From the NCBI GenBank assembly GCA_031553685.1, contig JAVBLE010000029.1, positions 1 through 42,634 on the forward strand: DNA of 42,634 bases. The letters are read 5' to 3'. The stretch comes from JAFGVL01 sp031553685 (GTDB taxonomy: Bacteria > Bacteroidota > Bacteroidia > Bacteroidales > Paludibacteraceae). How positions within the stretch are numbered: position 1 is the stretch's first letter; every line of letters starts with the position of its first letter. The notes under the pieces were generated by a model. That model was given only the letters and a program-made list of their open reading frames with translations. It did not search any database and was not told where the DNA came from. Positions 25,029 through 35,200 of the stretch are shown here, in pieces. The translations under genes and the position numbers were made by a program.

Positions 25029-26546
25029 ATGAGAAAAATATTATTCACACTTGCGGCTCTGTTTTTTGTAGCTATGGGACTTATCGCTCAAGAAAAAAAA
25101 GAAACCAAAGAAGAAAAGAAAGATACCACATCTACCTCAAAAGATTATTACCGCCATGAATTTTCAGTCAATGTAGGCGGAGGAATATCCTTACTGCAAA
25201 CAAAGCCTTCTATGGGTAATGATAAAATAGGTGCAACTGGAACCGTTGGTTTAGGATACCATTATTTTTTCTGTCCGAATTGGGCTATTGGTACAGGAGC
25301 AAATTTTGCGGTCTATAATGGAGGTATTTCCATAGATGATTATCAAACCGTAGCCAAAACCTCTACAGGAACTTCTACCGTAACTACTCCAACATTGTTC
25401 GATTTTGAAACAACCTCCTCCAACTATAAAGACAAACAACAAGTGATGATGATTACCATCCCGCTGATGGTGCAATATCAAGCCACAGGGAAAGTGCCTT
25501 TTTATGGAGCATTAGGAGGTAAAGTAGGCATTCCTCTTTCGGGCAAAAGCGTACAGGAAGGTAATTTTACAACTGCAGGACATTTTGATCCTCTTTCATA
25601 TCCCGTATTCTATGAAAATATCCCCGATTATGGATTTGTAACCGATCAGGAATTTCCCGAAAACAAAACCGACCTTAACCTGAAACCGGCATTTATGCTA
25701 TCGGCCGAAGCCGGCATGAAATGGGGGCTAAAAAACAATATGAGTTTATATACAGGTATTTACTTTGATTATGGATTGAACAATATTTCCAAAGATAAAA
25801 CAAACAACTCAAAAAATTTGGTAACTTACCAACCCGATGCACCGGGAGATTTTGTGTACTCAACCGGCTACCAGTCTTATCAAAAACAAATAGCGCCATT
25901 GGTTATTGGCGTTACTTTGCGGTTATCTTTGGGAAATAAAAAAATAACTAAAGAAGAGCAAGATAAAAAGAAAGCCGAAAAAGAAAAGGCTAAAAAGGAA
26001 AAAGAAGAACAAAAAGAGAAAGAAAAACGCGACAAAGCTGCCGCCGAAGAAGCCGAAAAGAATAAAAATGCTGCCGATAAAAATGTTAAAGACAGCGGAG
26101 CAAAGCCGGTACAAAAAGAACAACAGCTGAAAGGAACTAGTAGTAGCTTGTTGCCACCTCTTCAAAACTTTATTGAAGGACAAAGCACACTTACTCCTGA
26201 ACAAAAAACAGAATTGAATAAACGAGTGGCAGTATTGAAAAAATATCCGGAAATGAAAGTCCATTTATATGGTCATACATGCAACCACGGGGGCGACAAT
26301 ATCAACGAGTTACTTGGATTTAAGCGCGCGCAAACAGTGAAAGATTATTTGGTACAACATGGAATTGAGAAGTCGCGTATTCTTGAAATAGCCTCAAGAG
26401 ACAAATCCGAACCTCTTGTGCCAAATACGAGCGAAGCCAACCGGAAATTGAACCGCCGGGTAGAATTTAGGGTAGACAAAGAACCTCAAGTAAAAACTAC
26501 CCCTCAAAAAAACACTAATACAAAAGGGAATAATACCAAAAAATAA
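25029..26546 (+). CDS. Outer-membrane beta-barrel protein with C-terminal OmpA peptidoglycan-binding domain
   Basis: 505 residues. The signal peptide (MRKILFTLAALFFVAMGLIAQ) is followed by a Lys/Glu-rich patch, then a beta-barrel domain from ~40 to 300 (FSVNVGGGISLLQTKP, GLGYHYFFCPNWAIGTGANF, GVTLRLSLGNKK). A ~70-residue Lys/Glu/Ala-rich linker (about 305-375) leads to an OmpA domain (about 385-490) with VHLYGHTCNHGG and RAQTVKDYLVQHGI, ending in ANRKLNRRVEFRV, including the conserved NRRVEF segment. It would tie the outer membrane to peptidoglycan. It directly follows a T9SS cargo gene and precedes a strong terminator. The highly charged linker probably spans the periplasm. Confidence 0.9.
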   Translation: MRKILFTLAALFFVAMGLIAQEKKETKEEKKDTTSTSKDYYRHEFSVNVGGGISLLQTKPSMGNDKIGATGTVGLGYHYFFCPNWAIGTGANFAVYNGGISIDDYQTVAKTSTGTSTVTTPTLFDFETTSSNYKDKQQVMMITIPLMVQYQATGKVPFYGALGGKVGIPLSGKSVQEGNFTTAGHFDPLSYPVFYENIPDYGFVTDQEFPENKTDLNLKPAFMLSAEAGMKWGLKNNMSLYTGIYFDYGLNNISKDKTNNSKNLVTYQPDAPGDFVYSTGYQSYQKQIAPLVIGVTLRLSLGNKKITKEEQDKKKAEKEKAKKEKEEQKEKEKRDKAAAEEAEKNKNAADKNVKDSGAKPVQKEQQLKGTSSSLLPPLQNFIEGQSTLTPEQKTELNKRVAVLKKYPEMKVHLYGHTCNHGGDNINELLGFKRAQTVKDYLVQHGIEKSRILEIASRDKSEPLVPNTSEANRKLNRRVEFRVDKEPQVKTTPQKNTNTKGNNTKK

Positions 26547-26560
26547 AAACAGTCAAAAGA

Positions 26561-26588
26561 ACGCGGACTTCCTGATCCGCGTTTTTTT
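26561..26588 (+). terminator. Rho-independent terminator after the OmpA-type gene
   Basis: ACGCGGA (26561-26567), loop CTTCCTGA, TCCGCGT (26576-26582) and a T-run. It lies 14 bp past the stop and separates the surface pair from typA. Confidence 0.9.
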
Positions 26589-26632
26589 ATATTTATTATC
26601 AAGCTTTTCCCATATATTTCGTTAAAAATATG

Positions 26633-26640
26633 TACTTTTG
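26633..26640 (+). promoter_or_regulatory. -7 element (TACTTTTG) of typA
   Basis: TACTTTTG lies 25 nt before the typA ATG. No TTTG is at the standard -33 distance; only the -7 half is supported. Confidence 0.5.
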
Positions 26641-26665
26641 CACCCTCAAAAATAAATCAATATAG

Positions 26666-28465
26666 ATGCAAAAAATTAGAAACATAGCAATCATTGCCCA
26701 TGTCGACCATGGGAAAACCACACTGGTGGACAAAATGCTCTTGGCGGGCAAACTTTTTCGCGACAACGAAACTCACGAAGACCTTGTAATGGACAACAAC
26801 GACCTCGAACGCGAAAGGGGAATCACCATTTTGGCTAAAAATGTTTCTATCAATTATAACGGATATAAAATAAATATCATTGATACTCCCGGACACGCCG
26901 ACTTTGGTGGAGAAGTGGAACGGGTGCTCAATATGGCAGATGGCGTGTTGCTACTTGTCGATGCTTTTGAAGGACCGATGCCGCAAACACGCTTTGTGCT
27001 GCAAAAGGCTATCCAAATGGGATTGAAGCCGATTGTGGTGATCAACAAAGTGGACAAACCAAACTGTACGCCCGATATTGTACACGAAGCTGTGTTTGAT
27101 TTGATGTTCCAATTAGATGCCACTGAAGATCAGCTTGATTTCCACACCGTTTATGGCTCTGCCAAACAAAACTGGATGAGCAACGACTGGAAGAACCAAA
27201 CAGACAATATCAACTATCTCTTAGATTCGATTGTCGAACACATTCCCGCGCCCATACAACTCGAAGGCACGCCGCAAATGTTGATTACTTCGTTGGATTA
27301 TTCGTCGTATGTTGGGCGTATTGCCGTTGGGCGTGTGCATCGCGGCGAGTTGAAAACCGGTCAGGATGTGTCGTTGGTAAAACGCGACGGTTCGGTGCAA
27401 AAAGCACGCATCAAAGAAGTACATATTTTTGAAGGATTGGGTCGTGCCAAAGTGGAAAGTGTAAAATCGGGCGATATTTGCGCCTTAGTCGGGATTGATA
27501 ACTTCGATATCGGCGACAGTGTATGCGATTTGCTCAACCCAGAGCCATTAGAGCCAATCGCTGTGGACGAACCAACCATGAGCATGGTGTTTACCATCAA
27601 TGATTCTCCATTTTTCGGTAAAGAAGGAAAATTTGTTACTTCACGCCATATCCACGAGCGACTGATCAAAGAATTGGATAAAAACTTGGCTCTGCGTGTT
27701 GAAAAATCGCTTGACTCTGATGTGTGGACAGTATTTGGACGGGGAGTATTGCACTTGTCGGTACTTATTGAAACCATGCGTCGCGAAGGGTATGAACTAC
27801 AAGTGGGGCAACCGCAAGTTATCTTTAAAGAAATAAACGGAAAGAAATGTGAGCCTGTTGAACAACTTTCGATCAATGTTCCGGAAGAAGTCTCGGGCAA
27901 AGTAATCGAAATGGTTTCTATCCGCAAAGGCGAAATGCTTTCGATGGAAAGTAAAGGCGAGCGTGTGCAAATGGAATTTATTATTCCATCGCGCGGAATT
28001 ATCGGGCTTCGCACCAATGTGCTTACTGCCACTGCCGGCGAGGCTGTGATGGCGCATCGCTTCCTCGAATATCAACCCTATAAAGGAGAAATAGACAAAC
28101 GCAACAACGGCGCTATCATTGCTATGGAGAGCGGCACGGCTTTTGCTTACGCGATTGACAAACTGCAAGATCGTGGCAAATTCTTCATCCACCCGCAAGA
28201 CGAAATTTATATGGGTCAAGTGGTGGGCGAACATTCGAAAGAAGGCGATTTGGTGGTGAATGTAACCAAATCGAAAAAGCTTACCAATATGCGTGCCTCC
28301 GGTTCGGACGACAAAGTACGCATTGTGCCGCCAATCGAATTCAGCCTCGAAGAAGCGCTCGAATACATCAAAGAAGACGAATATGTAGAAGTTACGCCAA
28401 AATCTATCCGTTTGCGCAAAATCTATTTAGATGAGAATGACCGCAAGCGGTTTGCAAAGAAATAA
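26666..28465 (+). CDS. typA: Ribosome-associated GTPase TypA/BipA
   Basis: 599 residues, the usual length. It is a translational GTPase of the EF-G class that binds the 70S ribosome and aids 50S assembly and stress or low-temperature growth. G motifs: AHVDHGKTT (11-19), RGIT (51-54), DTPGHADF (73-80) and NKVDKP (127-132). The EF-G domain II, III and V regions and the BipA-specific C-terminal region follow (HRFLEYQPYKGEI, TNMRASGSDDKVRIVPP, VEVTPKSIRLRKIYLDEN). It is bounded by its own -7 element and a terminator. Confidence 0.97.
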   Translation: MQKIRNIAIIAHVDHGKTTLVDKMLLAGKLFRDNETHEDLVMDNNDLERERGITILAKNVSINYNGYKINIIDTPGHADFGGEVERVLNMADGVLLLVDAFEGPMPQTRFVLQKAIQMGLKPIVVINKVDKPNCTPDIVHEAVFDLMFQLDATEDQLDFHTVYGSAKQNWMSNDWKNQTDNINYLLDSIVEHIPAPIQLEGTPQMLITSLDYSSYVGRIAVGRVHRGELKTGQDVSLVKRDGSVQKARIKEVHIFEGLGRAKVESVKSGDICALVGIDNFDIGDSVCDLLNPEPLEPIAVDEPTMSMVFTINDSPFFGKEGKFVTSRHIHERLIKELDKNLALRVEKSLDSDVWTVFGRGVLHLSVLIETMRREGYELQVGQPQVIFKEINGKKCEPVEQLSINVPEEVSGKVIEMVSIRKGEMLSMESKGERVQMEFIIPSRGIIGLRTNVLTATAGEAVMAHRFLEYQPYKGEIDKRNNGAIIAMESGTAFAYAIDKLQDRGKFFIHPQDEIYMGQVVGEHSKEGDLVVNVTKSKKLTNMRASGSDDKVRIVPPIEFSLEEALEYIKEDEYVEVTPKSIRLRKIYLDENDRKRFAKK

Positions 28466-28472
28466 ATAGAGA

Positions 28473-28502
28473 TAGGGGCGAGGTTTTCGCTCCTATTTTT
28501 TT
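28473..28502 (+). terminator. Rho-independent terminator of typA
   Basis: TAGGGGCGA (28473-28481), loop GGTTT, TCGCTCCTA (28487-28495) with one G-T pair, then seven T. It ends 15 bp before the MATE start codon. Confidence 0.85.
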
Positions 28503-28517
28503 GAATAAATATTGTAT

Positions 28518-29843
28518 ATGAATTACTCGTACCGGCAAATAATTAAAATAGCTTATCCAATTTTCCTTACTTTATTGGTGCAAAACCTTATTCAGATGAT
28601 CAACACCGCCTTTCTCGGTCGTGTGGGGAGTGTCGAATTAGGAGCCTCGGCATTGGGTGGAATCTATTATATCGTTATATTTATGTTAGCGTTCGGGTTT
28701 AGTACCGGCTCGCAAATATTAATAGGGCGGCGCAATGGCGAACAGAATTATGATAAGATAGGCGAAATTGTTATACATGGTGGTCTGTTCCTGTTATTGA
28801 TTGCCGGAACAATGATTCTTTTCACCCGGGCTTTCTCGCAACAAATCCTTTCCGGCTTATTTCATTCCAAAGAGGTATTACACGCCACAGTAGAGTATTT
28901 GGACTATCGTATTTATGGACTTTTCTTTTCTTGCATCAATGTCCTTTTCCGCGCATTCTTTGTAGGGACTACACGCACTTTGCCCTTGTCGCTCAACGCA
29001 CTGATAATGGCTGTAGTAAATATAATCGGGGATTACACATTGATTTTCGGCAACTTTGGAGCACCCGAAATGGGAATTGCCGGCGCCGGATTAGCTTCTG
29101 TTATAGCCGAAGCCTGTTCGGTTTGCTTCTTTATTATATACACGCTAACGGTGGTGGATTTAAAAAAATATGGGTTCGATAGAATACGCTTCAACAGCTT
29201 TAAATCCTTAAAGATAAATCTGAATATATCATCCTCTTTAATGCTGCAAAATGTGATTTCGCTCGGCACTTGGTTTATTTTCTTTATTGCCATTGAGCAT
29301 TTGGGTGAAATTCCGCTGGCTGTTTCCAACATTATTCGAAGTGTGTATATGATGATTGCTATTGCCATATTTGCTCTGGCGGCAACAGCCAACACATTGG
29401 TAAGCAATCTTATCGGTGCGGGAGGTTCGGCTCAGGTAATGTCGTTGGTAAAGCGTATTGCCACTATTTCTATTTTGGTATCGGTATCAGTCATTATTCT
29501 AATCGCCATTTTCCCCAGAATAACATTGAGCATTTATACACCTGATGCCGGTTTAATCATAGCATCGTTGCCTTCGTTATATACTATTTTGTTGATGATT
29601 CCTTTGGTGGCAGTATCAAACATTTATTTCAATGCCGTATCCGGAACAGGAAACACGCGGATAGCTTTGATTATCGAAATTCTGACTATTGGAATCTATT
29701 TAGGATACACCTGGCTTACCGTAATGTTTCTCAAAGCACCGCTTGCCATTTGCTGGACAAACGAAGGTGCGTATGCGATCTGTATCTTTACGCTTAGCTA
29801 TTTGTATTTAAGAAAAGGGAAGTGGCAACAACGGAAGATTTAG
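28518..29843 (+). CDS. MATE family efflux transporter
   Basis: 441 residues from the ATG at 28518; a TTG at 28512 is in frame but less likely. About 12 hydrophobic segments in two halves. The first helix region reads IIKIAYPIFLTLLVQNLIQM followed by INTAFLGRVGSVELGASALG, the MATE signature, and the second half has the matching IVISLGTWFIFFIAIEHLGE-like region. MATE proteins export cationic or organic compounds using Na+ or H+; the substrate here cannot be told. It follows the typA terminator and overlaps by 4 bp the 3' end of the convergent barrel-protein gene. Confidence 0.93.
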   Translation: MNYSYRQIIKIAYPIFLTLLVQNLIQMINTAFLGRVGSVELGASALGGIYYIVIFMLAFGFSTGSQILIGRRNGEQNYDKIGEIVIHGGLFLLLIAGTMILFTRAFSQQILSGLFHSKEVLHATVEYLDYRIYGLFFSCINVLFRAFFVGTTRTLPLSLNALIMAVVNIIGDYTLIFGNFGAPEMGIAGAGLASVIAEACSVCFFIIYTLTVVDLKKYGFDRIRFNSFKSLKINLNISSSLMLQNVISLGTWFIFFIAIEHLGEIPLAVSNIIRSVYMMIAIAIFALAATANTLVSNLIGAGGSAQVMSLVKRIATISILVSVSVIILIAIFPRITLSIYTPDAGLIIASLPSLYTILLMIPLVAVSNIYFNAVSGTGNTRIALIIEILTIGIYLGYTWLTVMFLKAPLAICWTNEGAYAICIFTLSYLYLRKGKWQQRKI

Positions 29844-30586
29844 AGTTTCTTTAGCAAATAGCTTACACCAATTGTACCATAAATATTGTACATTTTGAAC
29901 GATACCCCTGTAAAGTCTGAAGGAAAAATAGGTGTTAATCCCCAAGCTAATTGACCGTGCACCGCAAAACTCTTGCTAAACGACCATTCACCGGCAGCCT
30001 GCACACCAAAATCAAACCGTGACAATTCGTCCGAAAAATCAAACGAAGCAGAAGTTACTTCTATTTTCTCTCCTACCGGACTTCCTTTGCGTATATATCC
30101 ATCCGAAGCCGTTCCGGTAAAACTTGGACTATACAAGTATGCGGCATAAAATCCCGCTTGTATGGTCCAATATTTGGAAGGACGGTAACTTGCCATTACG
30201 GGAATGGTGATGTATGAGTTCCGGATTTTCGTTTCGTTGTGTCCTGTAAAATTTCCGGTAACAGGGTCGCCATCCATATTTATTTCGGTATGTAGATTCA
30301 GCACACTGTCTTTTACCGTAAATCCTTTATAATCGAGTGTCAGTTGAGCGGAAACACCCCATTTCGGAGTGAACCATCGGGTAGCCTCCAACGCTACATG
30401 AGGTGCAAATGCCGGAGGAGAGAATCTCTCTACCTTACGCACCTCTTCCGGCATAGGCAGTGGCGCAGTACCACCAATATTATATCCGCCGTTGATTTTA
30501 AATTCCCACGAAGTTTGCTTTTCGTCCTGTGCTGAAACAAGAAGACAAAATAAACTGAAGGGGATTATAAAGAAAAGTTTCTTCAT
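29840..30586 (-). CDS. Outer-membrane beta-barrel (porin-like) protein
   Basis: 248 residues. The signal peptide (MKKLFFIIPFSLFCLLVSAQ) is followed by alternating beta strands typical of the OMP_b-brl_2/PorT-like barrels (WEFKINGGYNIGG, FAPHVALEATRWFTPKWGVS, NSYITIPVMASYRPSKYWTI, FDFGVQAAGEWSFSK). The C-terminus is aromatic/hydrophobic (YGTIGVSYLLKKL). It starts 3 bp after the PCMD gene and is the last of a three-gene operon. It converges with the MATE gene, the two stops overlapping by 4 bp. Substrate unknown. Confidence 0.85.
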   Translation of the reverse strand: MKKLFFIIPFSLFCLLVSAQDEKQTSWEFKINGGYNIGGTAPLPMPEEVRKVERFSPPAFAPHVALEATRWFTPKWGVSAQLTLDYKGFTVKDSVLNLHTEINMDGDPVTGNFTGHNETKIRNSYITIPVMASYRPSKYWTIQAGFYAAYLYSPSFTGTASDGYIRKGSPVGEKIEVTSASFDFSDELSRFDFGVQAAGEWSFSKSFAVHGQLAWGLTPIFPSDFTGVSFKMYNIYGTIGVSYLLKKL

Positions 30587-30589
30587 GTG

Positions 30590-31690
30590 TTAATAATGCA
30601 ATTGCACATTGTCAATAATCAATTTATTGCCCAAACGACCTTCGTAGTAAGCTCCTCTTTTACCCGAAGCAAACACGATTGTAAGTTTGTATTTATTGCT
30701 ATACAATTCGTCTTCTTTGAAAAGGGTAGGATAAGTATATGCAAAAGGCACATCAAAATGTGTGAAATCATCTATTTGAACAATATTTTCGTGCTTTACC
30801 TCGGCGCGTGCAATGATATTGGGCGAGACCGAAATATTATCTCCATACAAATAGGGATTGTTTTCATCTACCTTGAACAAAACTGCATATATTTGGCAAA
30901 TATCCTCACGGCTATTATCTATTGCCGTTTTATTATTATCATTATACAGATAATTACCCGAACCTTCTTTGTAGATATAATCGCCACTAAATCGGAGCGG
31001 TTTGCCACTATTGAAAGGAACACCAAATTTGGTCGAACGCAACGGATTGGTCAAACCGGTCATGATATCAAAATCACCCAGGAAAAGCGAACCGGCGATA
31101 CAAGGCATATTCTTTCCTGTAGCAGCCACATAAAACCCTTCTTTTGTTTCCAATTCGACTGCCTTGTTTCCATTTATACTGATACTTCTAACCGGATATT
31201 GTTCTCGAGTTTTTGAGTTACACCAAAGCGTAGAAACCCCCGTATTGCTCGAATACCATCGCAATGAACCTACAGCAGGAATTTCATAGTTACATGTAGT
31301 TGGTTGTATCCAATTTTCAAAATCAAATGTTTTGGGTAATTCGTTTATTTGGATAATAGAATAAGTCTTTGTGTATTGCTTGTCTTCGGATTCTACTCGA
31401 ATATAGAAGAGTGTATCTTTTCCCAGCGGATTTGATATATATTCCCAGGTTGCTCCGGGCGTTACAGTAACCGAACAATCGGACATTGAGCAGCTTTTCA
31501 AATTCACATCTTTCTTGGGGAAAACAACGATATAATCGTTATAGATAGCATCTTTTATCACCGGGATACGAAGACTGTCCTGCGGAAAAGAAAAACTCAG
31601 GATGTCCGCTTCCGGAGAAAGCGGCGCATCCTGAATACATGAGGTTGTCAGTATCAATACTGATGATATGAAAAGGAGAAATCTTTTCAT
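30590..31690 (-). CDS. PCMD domain lipoprotein (putative carbohydrate-metabolism domain)
   Basis: 366 residues. Lipoprotein signal MKRFLLFISSVLILTTSC. Residues ~25-120 form an N-terminal Ig-like region (ILSFSFPQDSLRIPVIKDAI, YIVVFPKKDVNLKSC). Residues ~125-366 form the PCMD domain (FDFENWIQPTTCNYEIPAVG, RWYSSNTGVSTLW, GKPLRFSGDYIYKEG, YYEGRLGNKLIIDNVQLHY). The family is almost confined to Bacteroidota; the name is putative and no activity is proven. It lies 26 bp after a calycin-like lipoprotein and 3 bp before a barrel protein. All three would sit at the outer membrane and are probably made together. Confidence 0.9.
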   Translation of the reverse strand: MKRFLLFISSVLILTTSCIQDAPLSPEADILSFSFPQDSLRIPVIKDAIYNDYIVVFPKKDVNLKSCSMSDCSVTVTPGATWEYISNPLGKDTLFYIRVESEDKQYTKTYSIIQINELPKTFDFENWIQPTTCNYEIPAVGSLRWYSSNTGVSTLWCNSKTREQYPVRSISINGNKAVELETKEGFYVAATGKNMPCIAGSLFLGDFDIMTGLTNPLRSTKFGVPFNSGKPLRFSGDYIYKEGSGNYLYNDNNKTAIDNSREDICQIYAVLFKVDENNPYLYGDNISVSPNIIARAEVKHENIVQIDDFTHFDVPFAYTYPTLFKEDELYSNKYKLTIVFASGKRGAYYEGRLGNKLIIDNVQLHY

Positions 31691-31716
31691 ACTTTTGAAA
31701 ATAATTTTAGTTCTTG

Positions 31717-32166
31717 TTATTTTGTTCCGTTGAAGATTACAGTTACCACCATTGCACCAATATTAAGCTGAGCTGTTCCATTGGCAATAGTTCCGGATAC
31801 GGTTACAGGAATCATTTGTGGTCCATTTGGCAGTGTAACTGTTGTATTGGTTGTCCCTGTTATAGAGCCTCCTTCTCCCACAGTTGCCTCACAAGTAATC
31901 TCTGGTATAGCAACAGTTCCTACCTGTAAAACTTGAATTGACATTGAAGGAGTAGTTAAATTTACTTTATTTACATCTATACGCTTTACTGTAACTTGTG
32001 CATTGGTTACAATCACCGCTCCTTCTTTTGATATAGTTCCTGTATAAGTTCCTTCCGTAGCAGGAGCATAATCTGTTGTTACTTTATCGTCATCATCACC
32101 ACAAGCCGTGAAACCTACACACAAAACAGATAAAAAGAGTCCTAAAAATAATTTTCTTGCATTCAT
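31717..32166 (-). CDS. Calycin-like domain lipoprotein
   Basis: 149 residues from the ATG at 32166, preferred over an upstream in-frame ATG at 32178 because MNARKLFLGLFLSVLCVGFTAC is a complete lipoprotein signal. The acidic GDDDDK after the lipid Cys matches surface-exported lipoproteins of Bacteroidota, which often carry an acidic export signal there. The mature part is a beta-rich calycin-like domain (GTYTGTISKEGAVIVTNAQV, QMIPVTVSGTIANGTAQLNI). Such domains occur as ligand-binding barrels in this phylum; the ligand is unknown. First gene of the operon, with a perfect promoter. Confidence 0.85.
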   Translation of the reverse strand: MNARKLFLGLFLSVLCVGFTACGDDDDKVTTDYAPATEGTYTGTISKEGAVIVTNAQVTVKRIDVNKVNLTTPSMSIQVLQVGTVAIPEITCEATVGEGGSITGTTNTTVTLPNGPQMIPVTVSGTIANGTAQLNIGAMVVTVIFNGTK

Positions 32167-32197
32167 ATTATTTACCATTTAAAAATTAAACAAAGGA

Positions 32198-32228
32198 CAA
32201 ATGTAGGAATTAAACCGTAATTAGCAAA
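32198..32228 (-). promoter_or_regulatory. Bacteroidota-type promoter of the calycin-PCMD-barrel operon
   Basis: On the minus strand TTTG (32228-32225), exactly 19 nt, then TACATTTG (32205-32198): a perfect consensus. The start codon at 32166 is 31 nt further on. Confidence 0.85.
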
Positions 32229-32277
32229 GGCATCCAACAGTTTTTAATACCAATCGCCCAAAACTCCAGATAAAAGG

Positions 32278-35200
32278 TTAAATTGTTACTACATCATTTC
32301 TATCCACATACCACAAATATCCAGTTATATTTTTATAACCCATATTTTGTAGTAAATCAATATACTGTTTCACTTGATTACGATATGAACCCTCCGTATT
32401 ACCCGTTTTGTAATCTACTACAATCACCTCACTGTCCGTCATCATCACCCGGTCGGGACGGCGCGAAAAGACTTTGCCGGTGCTGCTTTTCTGTAAGATA
32501 GTACATTCGTTGAACAATCGGTATCGCCCCGAAAACCAATCCTCAACACCCGATTTCGCTATTGCCGTTTTTATTTTTCCGGTATAATAATTTGTTTTAT
32601 CTGCCGGAATAATTCCGTCGAAAACAAGCTGCTGCACAGCCTTTTCAATATCTGCTACTGAATTTATTTTTTCAAAAATGGCGTGCAATACATTTCCTTC
32701 CTGAATATATTCGCTGTTTTGCCAGTTTTCTTTTCCGCTGATAAATTCGATGGATTTGTTCGATTGTTTAAATTCCGGAGTATTCGTTTGTTGCGTAAGG
32801 AAAACCACTTGAACATCTGTTTTCTCACCATTATTCTTCAAAATATTTTCAACTTTCTTGTGCTGAATACTTACGCTTGGCTCAATCGTTCCAAAGCACA
32901 TTTGCATCATTTCGCCATCGAAATATTCCTGCCAATCCGTTTGCACAAAACTCAAAACCAGTTCCGAAACGGGTTTTACAGCACCATGCTTCTTTGTTTT
33001 TTTAGACAGAATCAGCAAATTGCGTTCAGCCCGCGTAAAAGCTACATACAACACATTGAGGTTGTCCATCAGCAACTGCACCGTTTCTTCGGCAAACTCT
33101 TTGCTGAAAAGCGATTGCTTCATTTTGGAGGAATACTCCACAGGCAAGATTTCAAGATCAAATGGTACTTCGTGCTTCTCGCACCACACAAGGCTGCGCT
33201 GGTATGCGGTGGACATTTTAGTCATATCCCAATCACAAAACGGCACAATCACCGTGTGGAATTGCAACCCCTTCGATTTGTGTATCGTCATGGCTTGAAT
33301 GCCTTGCAAATCGGATTTCTTTGGGATAGACTTCATACAAAGCTCATCGTCCCAATATCCCAGAAACACTTTAATATCCGACGGATTTGATTCCAAATAA
33401 GAAGTCAGATTGTCCAAAAACGAATACACATACGCTGATTGGTCGAGCAGCGTGTGGTCATTTCTTCCCAAATCATTCTTTCCGATAATCGGCAAAATAA
33501 ACAAACGGTAAATATGTAAAACCAAATCGTAGAGAGGCATAAGCTGCAACTGAGCAAAATCGGCATGCTTGAAACCATCAGGCAATAAATGGTCGATATC
33601 ATTCCCCTCAGCCAGTAAACGGTGCGTATCCAAATGTTGGCGCGCATTGTCGGCAACAAACTCCTGCCACATCAACAACAACTGTGTACGGGGCAGGGAG
33701 TTCTCCCAATCGAGCACCAAGCGCAACGCCTCAATAATAATCTTCAATGCAGGCGAAGCCCCCAGCAAAAAAGCATCGTCCGAGATAATGCTCAAATACC
33801 CCCCCGCATATAATGCCGGTTGATCATCTTTTTGTAGTGAGAGATAGTTGGCAATATCTCGAATCTTGCCATTCGTTCGCGTCAGGATGCAAATATCGTT
33901 TGCCTTCACTCCCGCTGCCTGCAACTCTTGCAATTGCTCTACAAGTCGCCACATAACAGCCTCGTCATACGAAACATCTGCCTCTTTGTCATCATCTAAA
34001 AAATCAATTGACACAAATCCTTTTTCATCTTTAGCGATAGGTGTTTGTTTTACATTTTCGATTTTATAGGCTGTAGGGAAAGGATTATCCGCCGCACCGT
34101 CAAATTCAGCTTCGAGATATTGACTTAAACTTTCTGCCGAAGCCGTAAAGAACGCATTATTAAAATCGACCACGCGGCGTTGGCTTCTGTAATTCTTATC
34201 CAAGTTCTTTACCGAAACCTGTGGCATTTCTTCTTCCAGATTATTTAGAATATTCCAATCGCCATTTCGCCAACGGTAAATCGATTGCTTGACATCGCCC
34301 ACCAGTAAACTAAAATTCCCATTCGCAATTACCTCCTCAAGCAACACGCGGAAATTGCGCCATTGTAGTCGCGAAGTGTCCTGAAATTCATCAATCATAA
34401 TATGGTGTATCGTCGAACCGATCTTTTCAAAAACAAACGACGCATCCGAATCGCCCATCATTTGGTTCAGGAACAATGCTGTCTGCGACAACATAAATCG
34501 GTTGTTTTCTTTGTTCTGCGCTTCCATTTCTTCCGAAATATCTCGCAATAAACCCAACTGAAAAATATTTTGGAGCAATAATACAGACGAAATATACGAA
34601 CGAATCCCATTGCTCCGACACTCTTCTGCCTCTTGCAACAAAGTCAGAAATTCTATATCACCGCTTTTGCCCTGCTCACCATTTAATATTTTACATACAT
34701 AGCTATTTGGGTCACTATAATCCCCGTTTTTCAGCTTCTTAAAATAACCAGGAACACCACTTTTCTTATAATAAAAATCATTCTCATCAGGATTTTTGGC
34801 AAAAAACAAATTCGCAAAACCCATCATCCGCTTTTCAAAGTTATCTTTTAGTTTAAGATGCTTTTCTGTCATCTCGGCAATCAGTTTCGGATTTTCGTCC
34901 AACTGCAAACGCATAGCTCGCTCATGTTCCTGAAAATACTCGTTAAAGATATTCATCCCAAATGATTTCAATTCCTTATCCACACGCCAGCTTTTGCCCT
35001 GCTCAATCTTATCTTCCACATAGCGGCTAATCCATTCCAACAGTTCTATATCGTCGTTCGACTTCTCAATCATTGCCTTCACCGCATCATCGAGCACGCG
35101 CACCGTATTTAGTTCGAGATTAAATTTGGATCCTTTCCCCAATTCGCGCGCTAAATTCCGCAACACCTTCTGGAAAAAACTATCAATCGTCCCCACCTGA

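Noticed and set aside
27361..28032. 223-codon minus-strand open frame
   Set aside because: Antisense to typA, a complete and highly conserved gene; its Ser/Thr-rich composition mirrors typA codon use.
30587..31216. 209-codon plus-strand open frame
   Set aside because: It lies wholly antisense to the PCMD gene, has no family features, and is rich in Ile/Cys/Phe as expected from the reverse complement.
32683..33390. 235-codon plus-strand open frame
   Set aside because: Antisense to the AddA-like helicase, whose motifs continue without break through this stretch.
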